Made by a program: the position numbers and the translations under genes. DNA of 64,000 nt from Cubamyces lactineus (Eukaryota > Basidiomycota > Agaricomycetes > Polyporales > Polyporaceae), in NCBI GenBank assembly GCA_022376465.1, contig JACDTU010000013.1, positions 492,501-556,500 on the forward strand, read 5' to 3'. Under the pieces are notes generated by a model. It did not search any database and was not told the origin of the DNA. It was given only the letters and a program-made list of their open reading frames with translations. Below, one piece after another: positions 1 through 10,702 of the stretch. The number at the start of each line of letters is the position of its first letter. The first letter of the stretch is position 1.

Positions 1-180
1 ATGCCAATTTTATAGCGTAGCAGACTCTGTGTCTTCCACGTTCACTGTGGTGAAGGTCTGATAGAACACGAAGGTGTCAAAGATGGTGAGGATTGAATCG
101 TACTTCGGCCAAACCTTGTCACTCCCTCGTGTTGATCAAGTGGAGTCTACCCAAGTCCTGGGTGTTGTTCCGGTGCGTAG

Positions 181-187
181 TATAAAT
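181..187 (+). promoter_or_regulatory. TATA box of the DUF6533 gene
   Basis: TATAAAT lies 52-58 nt upstream of the ATG at 239, a normal spacing for a fungal core promoter. It supports choosing 239 rather than the upstream in-frame ATG at 80. Confidence 0.5.
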
Positions 188-238
188 ACTCAAACTCAAG
201 CAGACCATCCCACTCGGATCCCCTCTACCATCATAGCC

Positions 239-1987
239 ATGGACCCTGCTCAAATCTCGGAAATCGTCGCGGAAATTCAGTCCATGTACGTTCACCACAC
301 TTCTGCCTGAAATCCGAAGAACATTGAGCTCATTCGACCTCTTCTCATGCAGCCGGCTTGACTCTTCCTGCACCATCGCTGTGGCAGGTAGGCACACTTA
401 GCGGCTGTCACACATCCCAGGGACAATGGCCGATTACGGTTGCAGCATTGCTGGTGTATGCCTGGTTGATCAATCTAGGCGACGAAGTCGACTTGTTCTG
501 GACCTCTCCTACTAAAGGAGCCTCTCTACTCTACTTCGCTATCAGATTTCTGGTCTTTGTTACGACTCTCCTCCCCATCCTTAGCCTTTATCCTATGTCT
601 GACCAGGTGCGCTCATAACATATTTGTGGTGTGCGTACTGGTGAGCTTACTGCGGCACAATGATTCGGCAGAGGTAAATGACAGCAGTACATCATCCAGT
701 AATGTTCTCACCGCCATGATCTTATCGTCAACATAGCTGCGCAGCAAGTATTTGGACTAGTAAATTTTTAGGTCCCGGTGTATACGTCGCTCCTGCAAGT
801 ACGTTCCCTCTGCACGCGCTAGCATCGCCACAGCTGAATCTAACCTATAATCCTCAGTCTTCTCCGCCAACCGGGCCTACGCGCTCTCTGGACAGGCACG
901 GCTCATATACTGTGTCGTCCTCGTGCTGTCTTTAGGTCCATTTATCATCAATCTGGTCAGAGAGATCTCCGAAAATCCATTTCATTCAGAGGGGCCCAGC
1001 TCGCTCATGTGTCGCTCCCAGATCACCAACATGTTGTGGGAGAAGGCGGTGAACCTGCCGCCACCTTTGCTCTGCACCATCGACAATTCCTCACCTTCGA
1101 GCCCGTCGCTCAATCTCGCGTGAGTCGCCGTAATACTGATCGCAATGCACCATTGGGTGCGCTGACCCCTCGTTCCCTCATCCCATTCGCAGACGTGAGT
1201 CGAAATACAACGAGAGGACGCGACAGGAGCTGAATGCCCGCAGTGCTTCTCTCTTCTAGGCTCTCCTTGGTCGCAGCGGATCTCATCGTGATCGCCGTGA
1301 CATGGAGGGCGACTTACAAAGTCGTCGTAGGCTCCGGAAACCTCCTGAAGACGTCTATCACCCAAGTGCTGCTGTACAACGGTCAGCGACATGCCGTACT
1401 GTCCCGGACGACCGAGCTGACGTATAACATCGCGCCATCAAGGAGCGCTATACTTCATGTGCAGCTGTCTCTCATTGGGCCCCATATCCATACTGACGAG
1501 TGGATTTGTACACCAGAGTCCTCCTCCTGCTCAATGTCGGCCATATCGTCATGACCGAGCTCTCCGTACGTCCCTTCCCCATCCGCATCGAACACGGTGC
1601 GTTCTGAACCGCATCGCATACGTCCTCACAGATCACAATGTTCGACGGGGTGACCAGCTACGTCACGATCTTCACGGACCCGTAAGTCCTGCGCTCGCAC
1701 AAATCTCTACAGCATCACTACTCACATTCAAACTCATCCCCAAATGCGAACACGACGGCCCTGTCGTCAGACTGATGTCCATTCTCGACACCGACTTCCT
1801 GATCAACCTCCAGAAGGCGGCGTCGTGCGCAGACTCTGAGCCGCCAGGCTCTGGAGGATTGCCGTCCTTGAACTTCGCGGCCATCACCCAGTCCAACCAC
1901 ACAGAGGCCTCTGCCACGGACGCAGACGACGCTGATGGGCGGGACGTCCCTGGTGTATCGGAAGGCCTCCATTGTCCGGACGCGTAG
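239..1987 (+). CDS. DUF6533-type multi-pass membrane protein
   Basis: Function unknown. It belongs to the large basidiomycete DUF6533 family of predicted seven-helix membrane proteins. The diagnostic N-terminal segment reads AALLVYAWLINLGDEVDLFW after splicing. Later membrane segments include LIYCVVLVLSLGPFIINLV and a segment around SLVAADLIVIAVTW. The C-terminal exon carries LDTDFLINLQKAA, then a polar tail. Exon 1 is 239-285, exon 2 353-387 and exon 3 446-606, all with consistent phases. Further exons lie near 737-767 (CAASIWT), 860-1120, 1260-1380, 1460-1550 and 1640-1682, with the last one ending at 1987. The exon 3 to exon 4 junction does not join cleanly with standard sites: phase 0 meets phase 2 unless a GTCTGA donor is used. 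That junction is either misread or damaged. The start has a good context (GCCATGG). Confidence 0.75.
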
Positions 1988-3784
1988 ATTGAGGTTCTGC
2001 ACAGTAAAGAGCCGTATGTACTTGGTTCCGGAGGTGTCGGGCACTCGTGTGCACACAAGGCCGGTGTCGGCTATACGGCAGACAGTGCTATACCCGACGA
2101 AACGTCGCTGAAGGGCTCTAGATATTGCGACCTCCTATACCACAAGCGATGTGTGCGGACGGAGTGATGCGCACATCTGCGCTGCGCGTGTATCATCGCA
2201 TCGTGAGCGCTACGAGCTAGAGGTCTAGGTATGGAAACGCAGTCAGAAGTCGGCTCACAGCGGCGAAGCCGCGAGAACTAGTGCTTGACGAGGACTTGGT
2301 CGACAACGGACCCGTCGTCGGACGCGCACGCCTATGGTTCGAGAAGAGAGCGCACGGAGCATTAGGAGGGCGGGCCCCATGTGACACGGACACGGACCCG
2401 CAGAGTGCGAAAACGATAGGGAGGGCGGCGTCTGGAGCTGTGAGTACGAGGGTGTACTAGACCTGGACGCGTCGCAAGCCTGAGTTTGACCAAGGAAGAG
2501 GAAGCTGGACGACAAAACATAGAAGAATTTGCTACACAGACAAGATGCGCAACCCCGATTGGGACCCGCCGTGCGCATTGCTGCTACCGTTGGACTGCAC
2601 GGTCTGCACGTAGTCCCACTCGGACGCCAGCCTGGCTGCCGCAAACGCAGATTGTGCGGAATCCCGGCGATATGGCATGACGCCGTTCGCATCGAGCGAG
2701 AGAGTACTTGATCGCGGTTGCGGAGGAGCGGCACTCGTGCACAGTACGTACCGTGCAGCGGCGAACGGCGGGTAAGCGACACGCTTCGACTGGTGACTGG
2801 TCGACGAACATACGAGTGTTGTTGTACTACGCTTAATCAAGCGCGCGTCGTGAAAGGTCGTCTTGCGGGTGCGGCGACGCAGGGACAGAGACACGGTTGA
2901 GGGCAGCTGGCCACAATGACGTTGGGAGGGCGAGGACTTGCACAGTGACGCGAGCGGTGGCAATACGTCGAGCACGGAAGCGCTGGAACAAGGGGGGAAG
3001 AGTGTCTTGGAGCAACAGTACAACATCCTATCCAAGAAGGCGAAGGCAACGTTCGTCGAACAGCCGGACGACAACAAGCACAGCGGAGAAGTGCACGCCT
3101 TCGGGAGTCGACCTTGGGACATGGGCACACAGAGCTTCTGGACCGCCGTCAGTCCAATGTGGTTGCGGCGTTGCGCACGCACCGGCCCAATGTCGTTGCC
3201 ATGCGTCGCAAGGGGTCGTTGTTGAGATATCCCGGCTTATTCAAATGTACCGGGTCATGGAGACGTAGACTGGAACGTCGCGCGTCTGCAAGGGGAGGAC
3301 AACAAAGAGGACAACCGCGAGAGACTGGCTGTACTAGCCAGATGGCCAAGGATCAGCCTTCGAAATTCGAACACAGAATGAACTGCGTGAAGGAGGTCGC
3401 CGACGCCTGCAAGTACATTATCTGGGGGGAGGAGCGGCGGCGGTTGCAGGACTCAATATCCAGCGCATCAGAGGTACGTAACATACGCGACAGAACGCAT
3501 ATAAGCACTGTACATGCGGCCCGAGCTCCAAGCGGTAAGACCCCGTCGTGAACTGGGGTCGGTAAGTTCGCATTCCAAACACGACGCGTCCAGACATCGC
3601 ACTGGGAACCCCGGCACCGTAGCACACTGCAGAAGGAACGAGGAGCGCTCCCCTCCAGCTCGAGTCCCGTTTCGCGATGGACAATGCCCCACGAAGCTCC
3701 CACGGCGCATAGGACGCCTGGGCAGCTGACCGCGGAAGCCGGTCCAGCCGCCCAGGGTGCCGTTACGAGAAGAGAGCAGCCTAT
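1988..3784. other. Non-coding or decayed stretch
   Basis: No gene could be supported. Two short plus-strand stretches have protein-like composition. One is around 2940-3160 and includes HSGEVHAFGSRPWDMGTQSF. The other is around 3355-3470, includes NCVKEVADACKYIIWGEE, and is followed by a GTACGT donor-like site. They are in different frames with no convincing start or linking introns. This could be a worn-out gene or transposon ORF. Confidence 0.3.
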
Positions 3785-4285
3785 CAGGGCCCTCAATTCT
3801 CTTACTTTATTTCCTCACTTTATTCACACGCATCGGCTAACGAGCCACCGTGACCAAGTGATGTCAGTCTGAAGAACGAATTTCTGAAAATACCTCCATC
3901 GGCTTGACTGGATATTGAATGGCGCAGTTTTGCCGAGCCATAGGCCGACGAAGTGAATGCGCAAAGACAGCCGTATGCGCACGGACATGAAGGAGGTCTG
4001 CCCTATTGTATGGGCCCAACGGGCGCTTTACTCGAGTGTGACGCAAGGAAGTACCAAGCGCTCGACCTCTGGTCAGCCGTTTTCATGCATTTCTTCATGG
4101 TCTTCAAGCATACAAGCTCTTCTACGGTGAGTTCGAGCTTGAGAAGCCGTCCAAACTCCGCTGAAGTTTACGAAGACATTTCTCAGTAATCCATCGTTGC
4201 AGATGATGGCGCTCGGTCACGGTCGCTCATTAGCCGAGGCGTGTGAATAAAGTGAGGAAATAAAGTAAGAGAATTGAGGGCCCTG
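3785..4285. mobile_element. MITE 1: 501-bp non-autonomous DNA transposon
   Basis: The two ends are inverted copies of about 60 bp. Each begins CAGGGCCCTCAATTCTCTTA and continues through CTTTATT repeats, with only a few mismatches over positions 3785-3845 and 4225-4285. The element is flanked by TAT at 3782-3784 and TAT at 4286-4288, which I read as a 3-bp target-site duplication. The interior has no credible ORF, so it would depend on a transposase elsewhere. The superfamily cannot be assigned from the termini alone. Confidence 0.85.
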
Positions 4286-5290
4286 TATGCAAGGGACGGA
4301 CGGGTCGGCCAGTACAGTGCTTGCGCTCGCTGTCGCGGCACAGGCGTGGTGAGGAACGTCAACCTAAAAGCTTCGGCCTTTTCGCTCGGAGGGACACAGG
4401 GTGTATAGGCATGGAGGGAGAGATGCGCGCGGCTCGGCGGTAGGTCTGCATCACGAGGTTCGCAAGCTTCGATGCATGGCGCGATGATACCGCACGCTGC
4501 ATGGATTGCAGTAGTGTCCACTGCCCAGGAGGGTTCGCCGACGTAGTGGCATCGTGGCAGGATGTGCCGATACGGCGAAAGAAGGAAGATGATGGAGCGG
4601 TGTGATAGCTATACCAGCCAGCATGAACCTTGTACACATTGGACGCCCCCGTTCGCCGTTCTCCCACCGTTCAAGATACGTTTACACAGACACGTACGTA
4701 CGTGGACAGCATATGCCTGTATTCGGGGCATGTCCAGATCTGGGGCGACGCTGGATGTACATACATCGCGTTATCTGTAGGATGCGATAGCGAGCACTGC
4801 CCGGAGCCGAGAACGGTGGAGCAGGGGCAGGTTGGACGGTTGGGGAGAGCTGGGACGATTGAGTTTGCGGCTCGGTATGAGAAGCTCCGTGCGAGAGGGA
4901 TGCGAGTTGGGAGGCCTAGGTATGGCCCGAACGGGGCGGGACTAGGAAGTCGGTCGTTTCCAATCGGGACTGGGCGAGAGGCGGAGGGATAGCGCACGCT
5001 GCGGCGGGCGGCAGAACATGAGGAAACGACGACGACGACCGCAGCTGGAAAAGATGAAAGCAGGAAGGAACAAAGGATATGGGTGTTATTGTACGCTGAA
5101 TGCGGACGTTGTTCCGGAGAGAGAGCAGTGCGACGCGACGGCAGAGCGTGTCGGACGTCACCGTCGCCGTGGCCACGCGAGCGGACCAGGCACTGGGCGG
5201 GATCAGCCGGGTGCCCAGTATGGGAAGAGAGCGCACCGCCTGAGCTGAACTCAACCGATCCTCGTCTTTTCTTTCCGCCCACCCGAGTCC
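4286..5290. other. Intergenic region, nothing recognised
   Basis: About 1 kb between MITE 1 and the TATA box of the next gene. ORFs present on both strands are mutually overlapping, lack splice logic and match no family I recognise. Confidence 0.5.
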
Positions 5291-5294
5291 GGAC

Positions 5295-5301
5295 TTATAT
5301 A
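5295..5301 (+). promoter_or_regulatory. TATA box and pyrimidine-rich leader
   Basis: TTATATA is followed by a strongly CT-rich leader (about 5315-5460), typical of well-expressed fungal genes, which runs up to the ATG at 5463. Confidence 0.55.
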
Positions 5302-5462
5302 GCACCGCAGAGCCCCTCCCAGCCTTTTCTCCCCAGCCCTCCTCTCTCGTCTTCTCCTTTGCGCTCTTGCTCTCGCTCGCCTCGCTCCTCGTTCCTCTCA
5401 CCACCAACCCCCGCCCTACCGCCACTCCCGCCGCCCAAACTCAAGCCCATCAAACATCCGCC

Positions 5463-6224
5463 ATGGCCGTCTCCTCGCACCGCATCCACACCATCCACGG
5501 CGCGTTCGGCGCACCCTCCTGCTTCGCTCCCTCCATGCCCCTCGCAATCAACCCTGCCCAGGCGTCCTCCTTCACCCGCATCCCCAACGTCTGTGCGCCC
5601 CGTTCCCGTCCTTTCCGCGCAGGTTTCGGGCCAGCCGCCATCGCACCTGCCAGCCGCACAGCCCCTATGTCAGCCGCTCCGAGCATCATGGGCCCCTCCC
5701 CCGCCTCAGGCAGCCGGCCTCGTCGCACCTCTCTATCCTTCTCCAGCCCAACGCCCACCCGCCGTGCGCCCCCGCCGCCACCCGCCCCGGTCGAACGCAC
5801 CGTATCGGCGCTCCCCGCATCGACAGCGCCCGTCGTGCAAATCCCGACCATCGAGGATCCGTTCGCCGACGCATTGGTAGAGGACGACGCGCCTCTCACT
5901 CCGCTTCCGCTCCCACCGTCGTCGACGTACTCGCGCAATCGCGTCACCGTCTCGACGTACACTGTCCCTTCGGACAGCTCCAACTCGTCGACGGGAAGCA
6001 GAGGGACGATGGCAACGGGCCTTAGCGCGCCACCCGGCCTTGCGCACATGGCCTCGAACAGCATCCCGAGTGCGAAGGACATGCGGGGGAGGCTCGTCGC
6101 GAGCGTACTGCTTAGCCGGGGATCTGGACGGCCGTTGGGTACCTACCTCCGCAGACGACTGTCCGGCCAGGAGCACGTTTACGTCAAGAGCGGCCTCTCG
6201 CAGCTCGTAGCGGCGGCGGCATGA
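5463..6224 (+). CDS. Ser/Pro/Ala-rich orphan protein, intronless
   Basis: Not recognised. The 253-residue product is low in complexity. Its N-terminal half is rich in Ser, Pro and Ala, with a proline run near residues 100-106 (RRAPPPPPAPVE). An acidic patch with DPFADALVEDD follows. The conserved-looking C-terminal 60 residues contain DMRGRLVASVLLSRGSGRP and a basic YLRRRL segment. I see no signal peptide or membrane segment. The ATG at 5463 was preferred over the longer frame opening at 5367 because it has an optimal CCATGG context and follows the CT-rich leader. Competing long frames (5083-5880 plus, 5450-6082 minus) are side effects of GC-rich third positions. It may be a regulatory or disordered protein; that is only a guess. 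Confidence 0.6.
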   Translation: MAVSSHRIHTIHGAFGAPSCFAPSMPLAINPAQASSFTRIPNVCAPRSRPFRAGFGPAAIAPASRTAPMSAAPSIMGPSPASGSRPRRTSLSFSSPTPTRRAPPPPPAPVERTVSALPASTAPVVQIPTIEDPFADALVEDDAPLTPLPLPPSSTYSRNRVTVSTYTVPSDSSNSSTGSRGTMATGLSAPPGLAHMASNSIPSAKDMRGRLVASVLLSRGSGRPLGTYLRRRLSGQEHVYVKSGLSQLVAAAA

Positions 6225-7788
6225 ACGTCTCTTGTGTTTCGAGGCTGGATGGACGACGAATTAGGATTGGAAGGGAAAATGGGTTGAGCACGGCTGGGAA
6301 TCCGGTCGGTCATCGCCTTGTTGTTTTCTTTTCCTTGGGCTCGGACGACATACGCTATTGCCGTGCCTGCTTTCCGCCGCTTCGAACACATCCCCCACTC
6401 ATCACCTCTCTCGCACATCTTCATCCCATCCTATCCCATCTCAACTCATCTCCCCCCAACCGCTCTCGCATCCACTCATTCCACTCCATCTCCCTGCATT
6501 CCCGCATAACGCACTCCACATCTAATCCCCATATCTCTCTCCTCTCCTCCTGGCTCATCACGCTATCTCTTGTTCCATACCAAGCAACCACTGTAGAACA
6601 CCCGCATATCTCACGCTCACGAATCCTGATTTATTTCTCCCGCTCTCACTCATCACTCTCGCTCTCTCACCCGCTCACCACGTCCGTTCCCTGTCCCTAT
6701 TTCTGTCCATCTCGCGGTATCTCTCCCACTATCTCTCACTATTGTTGTTAATCTGTCCGGGCTACTCCTCGTCCCCTCTGTGTGTGTCATTGTGTGTGCT
6801 TCTGTGTCTGTGTCCGCGTCTGTCTATCATGGTGAACGTCTACAATGTCCATTCATCCTTCTACCTTCCTGCTGCATCACACGCGCTGAGCTGAGCCGCC
6901 TCGTGAAGATCCGTACCGCTCTCTGTCCCCAAGTCACAGGTGAGCCGCGCGGCAGCCGGATTCCGAGTCCTTCCTCCGCGTCCGAGCTCGCAGGCTCCGC
7001 CCCATCCGACGCTCATGATCAGGCTTTCGGAATGGGATTGATGCTGATGCAGAGCGTGACGGCTCTTGACAGTGAGTGAAAGTTGACTTCCATGCTCGAC
7101 GTCAATCGCAAGAGGCCCCATGTATGTATCTACACAGTTTTACGCCGGGCGTTGGAACTTTCAACTGGGACGTCCGAGGTCCGACGTCGGGGCGTCGCTG
7201 GGCCAGAGAAGCAGCAGGCGGAGCGCGCGTGTCGACAATTGCAACACCACACATGCAAGCTGCAGCGTGCCCGTGCCTTCCTGACGACCGACGCCTTCGC
7301 CGCAATCGTGGCTATCGTGATTCATCCCGCACGCTGAGTCGTATATATGGTATGGTGTACCGCAGCGGGTAGGGTAGGTACACAGTGACAATACATAAGC
7401 TCGGTAGGACAAGTTAGGAGGTGGCGGTGGCTGAGAGAGCGGCGAGATAACAGCAGCCACCGAGCGGGCGCTCCGAAGGCGGGGCGGGCGGCACTGGCGG
7501 CGGCGGCACTGGCCCTAGCGGCTCGCTGTTCCGTCACCCGTCACCCGTGTTCCGAGAGGCCGGGACCCAGTACTCAGGCCCGGGCCGGTCTTCGTGCTTT
7601 CTGGAAATGCGGGTGGGGTAGGCTGGGGAGGAGAGCCTGGAGAGGGGGCCCCGGGAGGTGAAAGGGGAAGGGGAGGGGGAGGGGCGTCAGGGGCCGATCG
7701 GTTTGAGTCGCGTCGGTCGAGTGTAGATCGATCTGTCAAGCGAGGCGAGCGGTTCGATTGTGAGCAACTTCAGGATGCACCGTATACT
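6225..7788. other. Intergenic region with CT-rich and G-rich tracts
   Basis: Positions 6375-6780 are strikingly pyrimidine-rich on the plus strand. They run into a GT-rich stretch at 6776-6822 (TGTGTGTGT-type). Positions 7605-7690 are a purine-rich, G-run tract on the plus strand (GGGGAGGGGGAGGGG) with G-quadruplex potential. No gene is supported. The CT tract could be the leader of an unannotated transcript or the 3' region of the preceding gene. Confidence 0.5.
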
Positions 7789-8220
7789 GGATGACTTCCC
7801 GTAAGGATTTAGAGACGTCTCTATTTCTCTAGATCATGGCTAAATTCTAAAGCGGGGAGCAAAATATGTCGGAGCTTCGACTTGGCTCCACTTGCAAACG
7901 CCCATCGGCTGCACCACTCCTGCCGCTTAGTCAGCACATTCGGTGCTCACGTATATAGCAATTTGCTGATGGGAAGCCATGCAAAAGGGTCGGATGTACG
8001 GTTTCTGCCCCGATTACCTGCCATTTGTGTCGATCTAGAGACGAACTTCAATCTGGAAGGGGGGGTCGACCCCCCCTTCTAGATCGCAAGGTTTAGAGAC
8101 GAGCGTCTCTCTAGACGGACTTTGAATCTACCTTCGGATCTCAAACGAGCTCCCAAATCCGGCTTGAGCGAGTGATCTAGAGAAATAGAGACGTCTCTAA
8201 ATCCTTACGGGAAGTCATCC
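7789..8220. mobile_element. MITE 2: 432-bp element with central hairpin
   Basis: The terminal inverted repeats are nearly perfect over about 48 bp. Both begin GGATGACTTCCCGTAAGGAT, and each contains GAGACGTCTC. An ACT triplet abuts both ends (7786-7788 and 8221-8223), giving an apparent 3-bp target-site duplication. The interior includes a 34-bp palindrome at 8051-8084 with a G7/C7 stem centred on GTCGAC. A further GAGACGAGCGTCTC-like foldback lies near 8094-8115. There is no coding capacity. Confidence 0.85.
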
Positions 8221-8643
8221 ACTGTACTTATGACGCAATGCCCGCCTGAGGCAAACATGCTTTGCCGCCTCGACGTTGTAATGTTGTACGTTGAACGTCG
8301 TGCTGTGGTTCACGTTGCTCTGAACCTCGATGGGCCCGCTCCGAGCCACTGCAGCGGCGGGGGAATGCATGTCATTACTTTCCGTTCGTGCGATCAGGAC
8401 GTTAACGATATAAAATGTTGTGTCAGCTTGAACAAGCTGTCCAGACTCCACAAGTCAACTAGTCACAGCCCAACCAAGTGCATGCGAACATGCATGGCAT
8501 CGCATGCCAAGTGCAGAAGAGCTGCACCCCATGCTCATCAGTCCATCCATCCATTCGTTCGTTCATCCATTCGTTCACTCCGAGTCAAGGTGCTTCCCAC
8601 CCCCAACATATTGACCGGGCCCACAGCGGCTCATCATGTCCCG
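8221..8643. other. Intergenic region with short tetranucleotide repeat
   Basis: Contains an imperfect CATC/CGTT/CATT microsatellite around 8538-8578. Otherwise nothing is seen. It lies 3' of the minus-strand gene that ends at 8644. Confidence 0.5.
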
Positions 8644-10702
8644 CTATGGCACATACGCAGGCGGAGATGTGGACGACGCATTGCTGCGCTGCCCAGAGTC
8701 CGAGCCCGACCCAGTCCTGGCCACAGCCACGGCCGCGCCATTGTCAGTATTCGTGCCTTTGGCCTCCGCTTTACTGCCGCCCAGACTCACTGCCCCAGAC
8801 GAATCGTTCACTGCGTCGGCGCGTCGGCCGGACGTGAGCCACGACTCTTTCCCGTCGTACTCCATGATCCCGCCGTGCATGCGTCGTGTCAGCTCTGGGA
8901 TGTCGCCTGAGCTGTCCTCAGGCCTGGCGTTGCGTGTGCCGCGAGGGAGAGATGCAGCCTCTGAGCCTGGAGCAGACGGGGTGTGTGCGGGTGCTTGGGC
9001 CGCACTTGGTATCGTGGTGTTTGAGGGAGCTCTGGGAGCTCCAATAGCATCTTGAGCCGCATGTATCCCAGAGTAGACGTCGGACGGCACTGCCGCAGCA
9101 TGTGCGGGATCGCCCGGGGAAGGTTCGACCTGTATACGCGCCTGCGAGTTTGCCGCCGGAGAACTACCAGTGCGCTGCTCGAGGTGTTCCGCGTTCGCGC
9201 GTGCTGCGGCATAGTTGCCGCCGCTCGCAGGGGGAGGACTCCGACTGGGAGGGACCATGAACGCGGCGGTGATAGGCGCAGCTGGAGCCTGAGCTGGGCC
9301 GATGGCGTTCCCGGGGGACAATGCAGCCGCTGCGGCAGCGCGTGCGACGTTGGTGAATGGTTCAGAGTGGGCTGGGGGAACGAACTCTCCATGGCTAATG
9401 GACGGTACTGGCGCGAAGTTGGGAGGCGCAGAAGATGGCATGTGTGCAGATGCAGAGTAGCCGGCGTGATATGCGAGCTCTGCGTGTGGTGCCGGGGGCG
9501 GAGTGGTATATCCAGGTTGGCTCTGGTTATAGGTCGTCTGCGAGTGACCCGGCCATTGCTCCCAGGGAGCGTTCGACGAGTACACAGTCTGGGTCCTCGA
9601 TTCCGGGGGAGAGAAGGAAGGGCGCTGCTGCGCCCACGCTTGTCCTTGGCCGCCGTTATACGGCGTGCTGGAGGGATGCATTCCCGTCATCGATGGCTGG
9701 AACGCCGGCTGAGGCGAAACTCTTCCCGCCGTATACATAGGGCCTTTCCCCGGCGGCAAGCTGGGCACGAGATCGTCTGGTTCATCGCCCGGAGGCGGCG
9801 AGACAACGTCACGCCCCTTCGGAGGATCTGCTGCAGACCATGACCATGTGTTAGCCCGCCCGTGGATTGCTGCATGGCGCCAACGAAAGTCCCACCTGGT
9901 GGTACCTTGGACTCTGCAGCCGCCTCTTCCGCCTCACGACGGTCTCGGAGCGATCGCTTCCGGAGATAGATCAAGAGCGCCAGGAAGGTGCCACTGCGCC
10001 TACCACAGGCGCGAGCGGGAAAGACGAAGAGGATGTGCTCGAGCCAGCGGGCTTATCAGATGCCGTAGGACTTAACTTGCTCGTCGTCGTGGAGGTCGAC
10101 TTCACAGACGTGCTCGAGGACATGTTTGTGGAGGTGGTGCTCGATAGCGACGCGGTACTTGTGTCAGACGAGGTCGGTACGGTTGAGTCAGGAATCATCC
10201 CGACCACCAAGTAATCGAGCACGAAAGGACTCTCGGGAGTCGCCACAGTGATGTTGATACGAAGGGTATGCTTCCCGTTGATGAGCTGGTTGGCGGTGAG
10301 CGTATAGTAGGAGACGTTCACGCTAGGCTGCGTGTTAGCCTGCGTTGCAGTGTACGTTTGCTGGAACTGAGCGTCCACGGTACATATCGCCGAGGCGAGC
10401 ACGCCTCCAACCCAAGGTATGGCCACGCCAACGACGGATATGTAGTTTCCTTGATACGGATGGGATGCGGTCAGCCACCAAGTCTAGTATCGGATGGAGA
10501 TAGGTTGCATACCTGTGAAGTCGTATTCGAGCTGCCATTGGGGTGCGGTGATCGCGCTATAATCGCTGTCATACACGGGCAACGCTTGCAGGTAGCCGTT
10601 GGCCTCTGGGGACACATCCGGTAGATCTGTCGGCAGGCTGGGGGGCACCTGGAAGAAGAGCTCGCTGTTGTCAATATACTGGAGGACGGGTACGTCCGAC
10701 AT
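8644..10702 (-). CDS. Single-pass membrane protein with long disordered cytoplasmic tail
   Basis: Function unknown. The layout is a common basidiomycete one: an extracellular all-beta-looking N-terminal region, a Ser/Thr-rich stalk (many TSS/STS repeats), one membrane helix, a basic stop-transfer (LRKRSLRDR) and a long Pro/Ala/Gln/Ser-rich cytoplasmic tail. Exons on the minus strand are 10702-10513, 10449-9896 and 9830-8644. The introns (63 and 65 nt) fit in phase; intron 2 has a CTAAC branch site. No signal peptide is obvious after the chosen ATG. The exons sum to 1931 nt, one base short of a multiple of three. The missing base maps to the membrane segment near 9985-10000, where the frame must slip from ...LAPVVGAV to GTFLALLIYLRKR. 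See findings. Confidence 0.7.

Noticed and set aside
2532..3182. 216-codon minus-strand frame
   Set aside because: Cys/Arg/Ser-rich composition typical of a chance frame, with overlapping alternatives on both strands.
5083..5880. 265-codon plus-strand frame overlapping the 5463 gene
   Set aside because: Runs through the promoter and CT-rich leader without an optimal start; the 5463 frame has TATA, leader and CCATGG context.
8538..8578. CATC/CGTT repeat as a possible functional array
   Set aside because: Short, imperfect microsatellite; no spacer structure as in CRISPR, which is not expected in a fungus.
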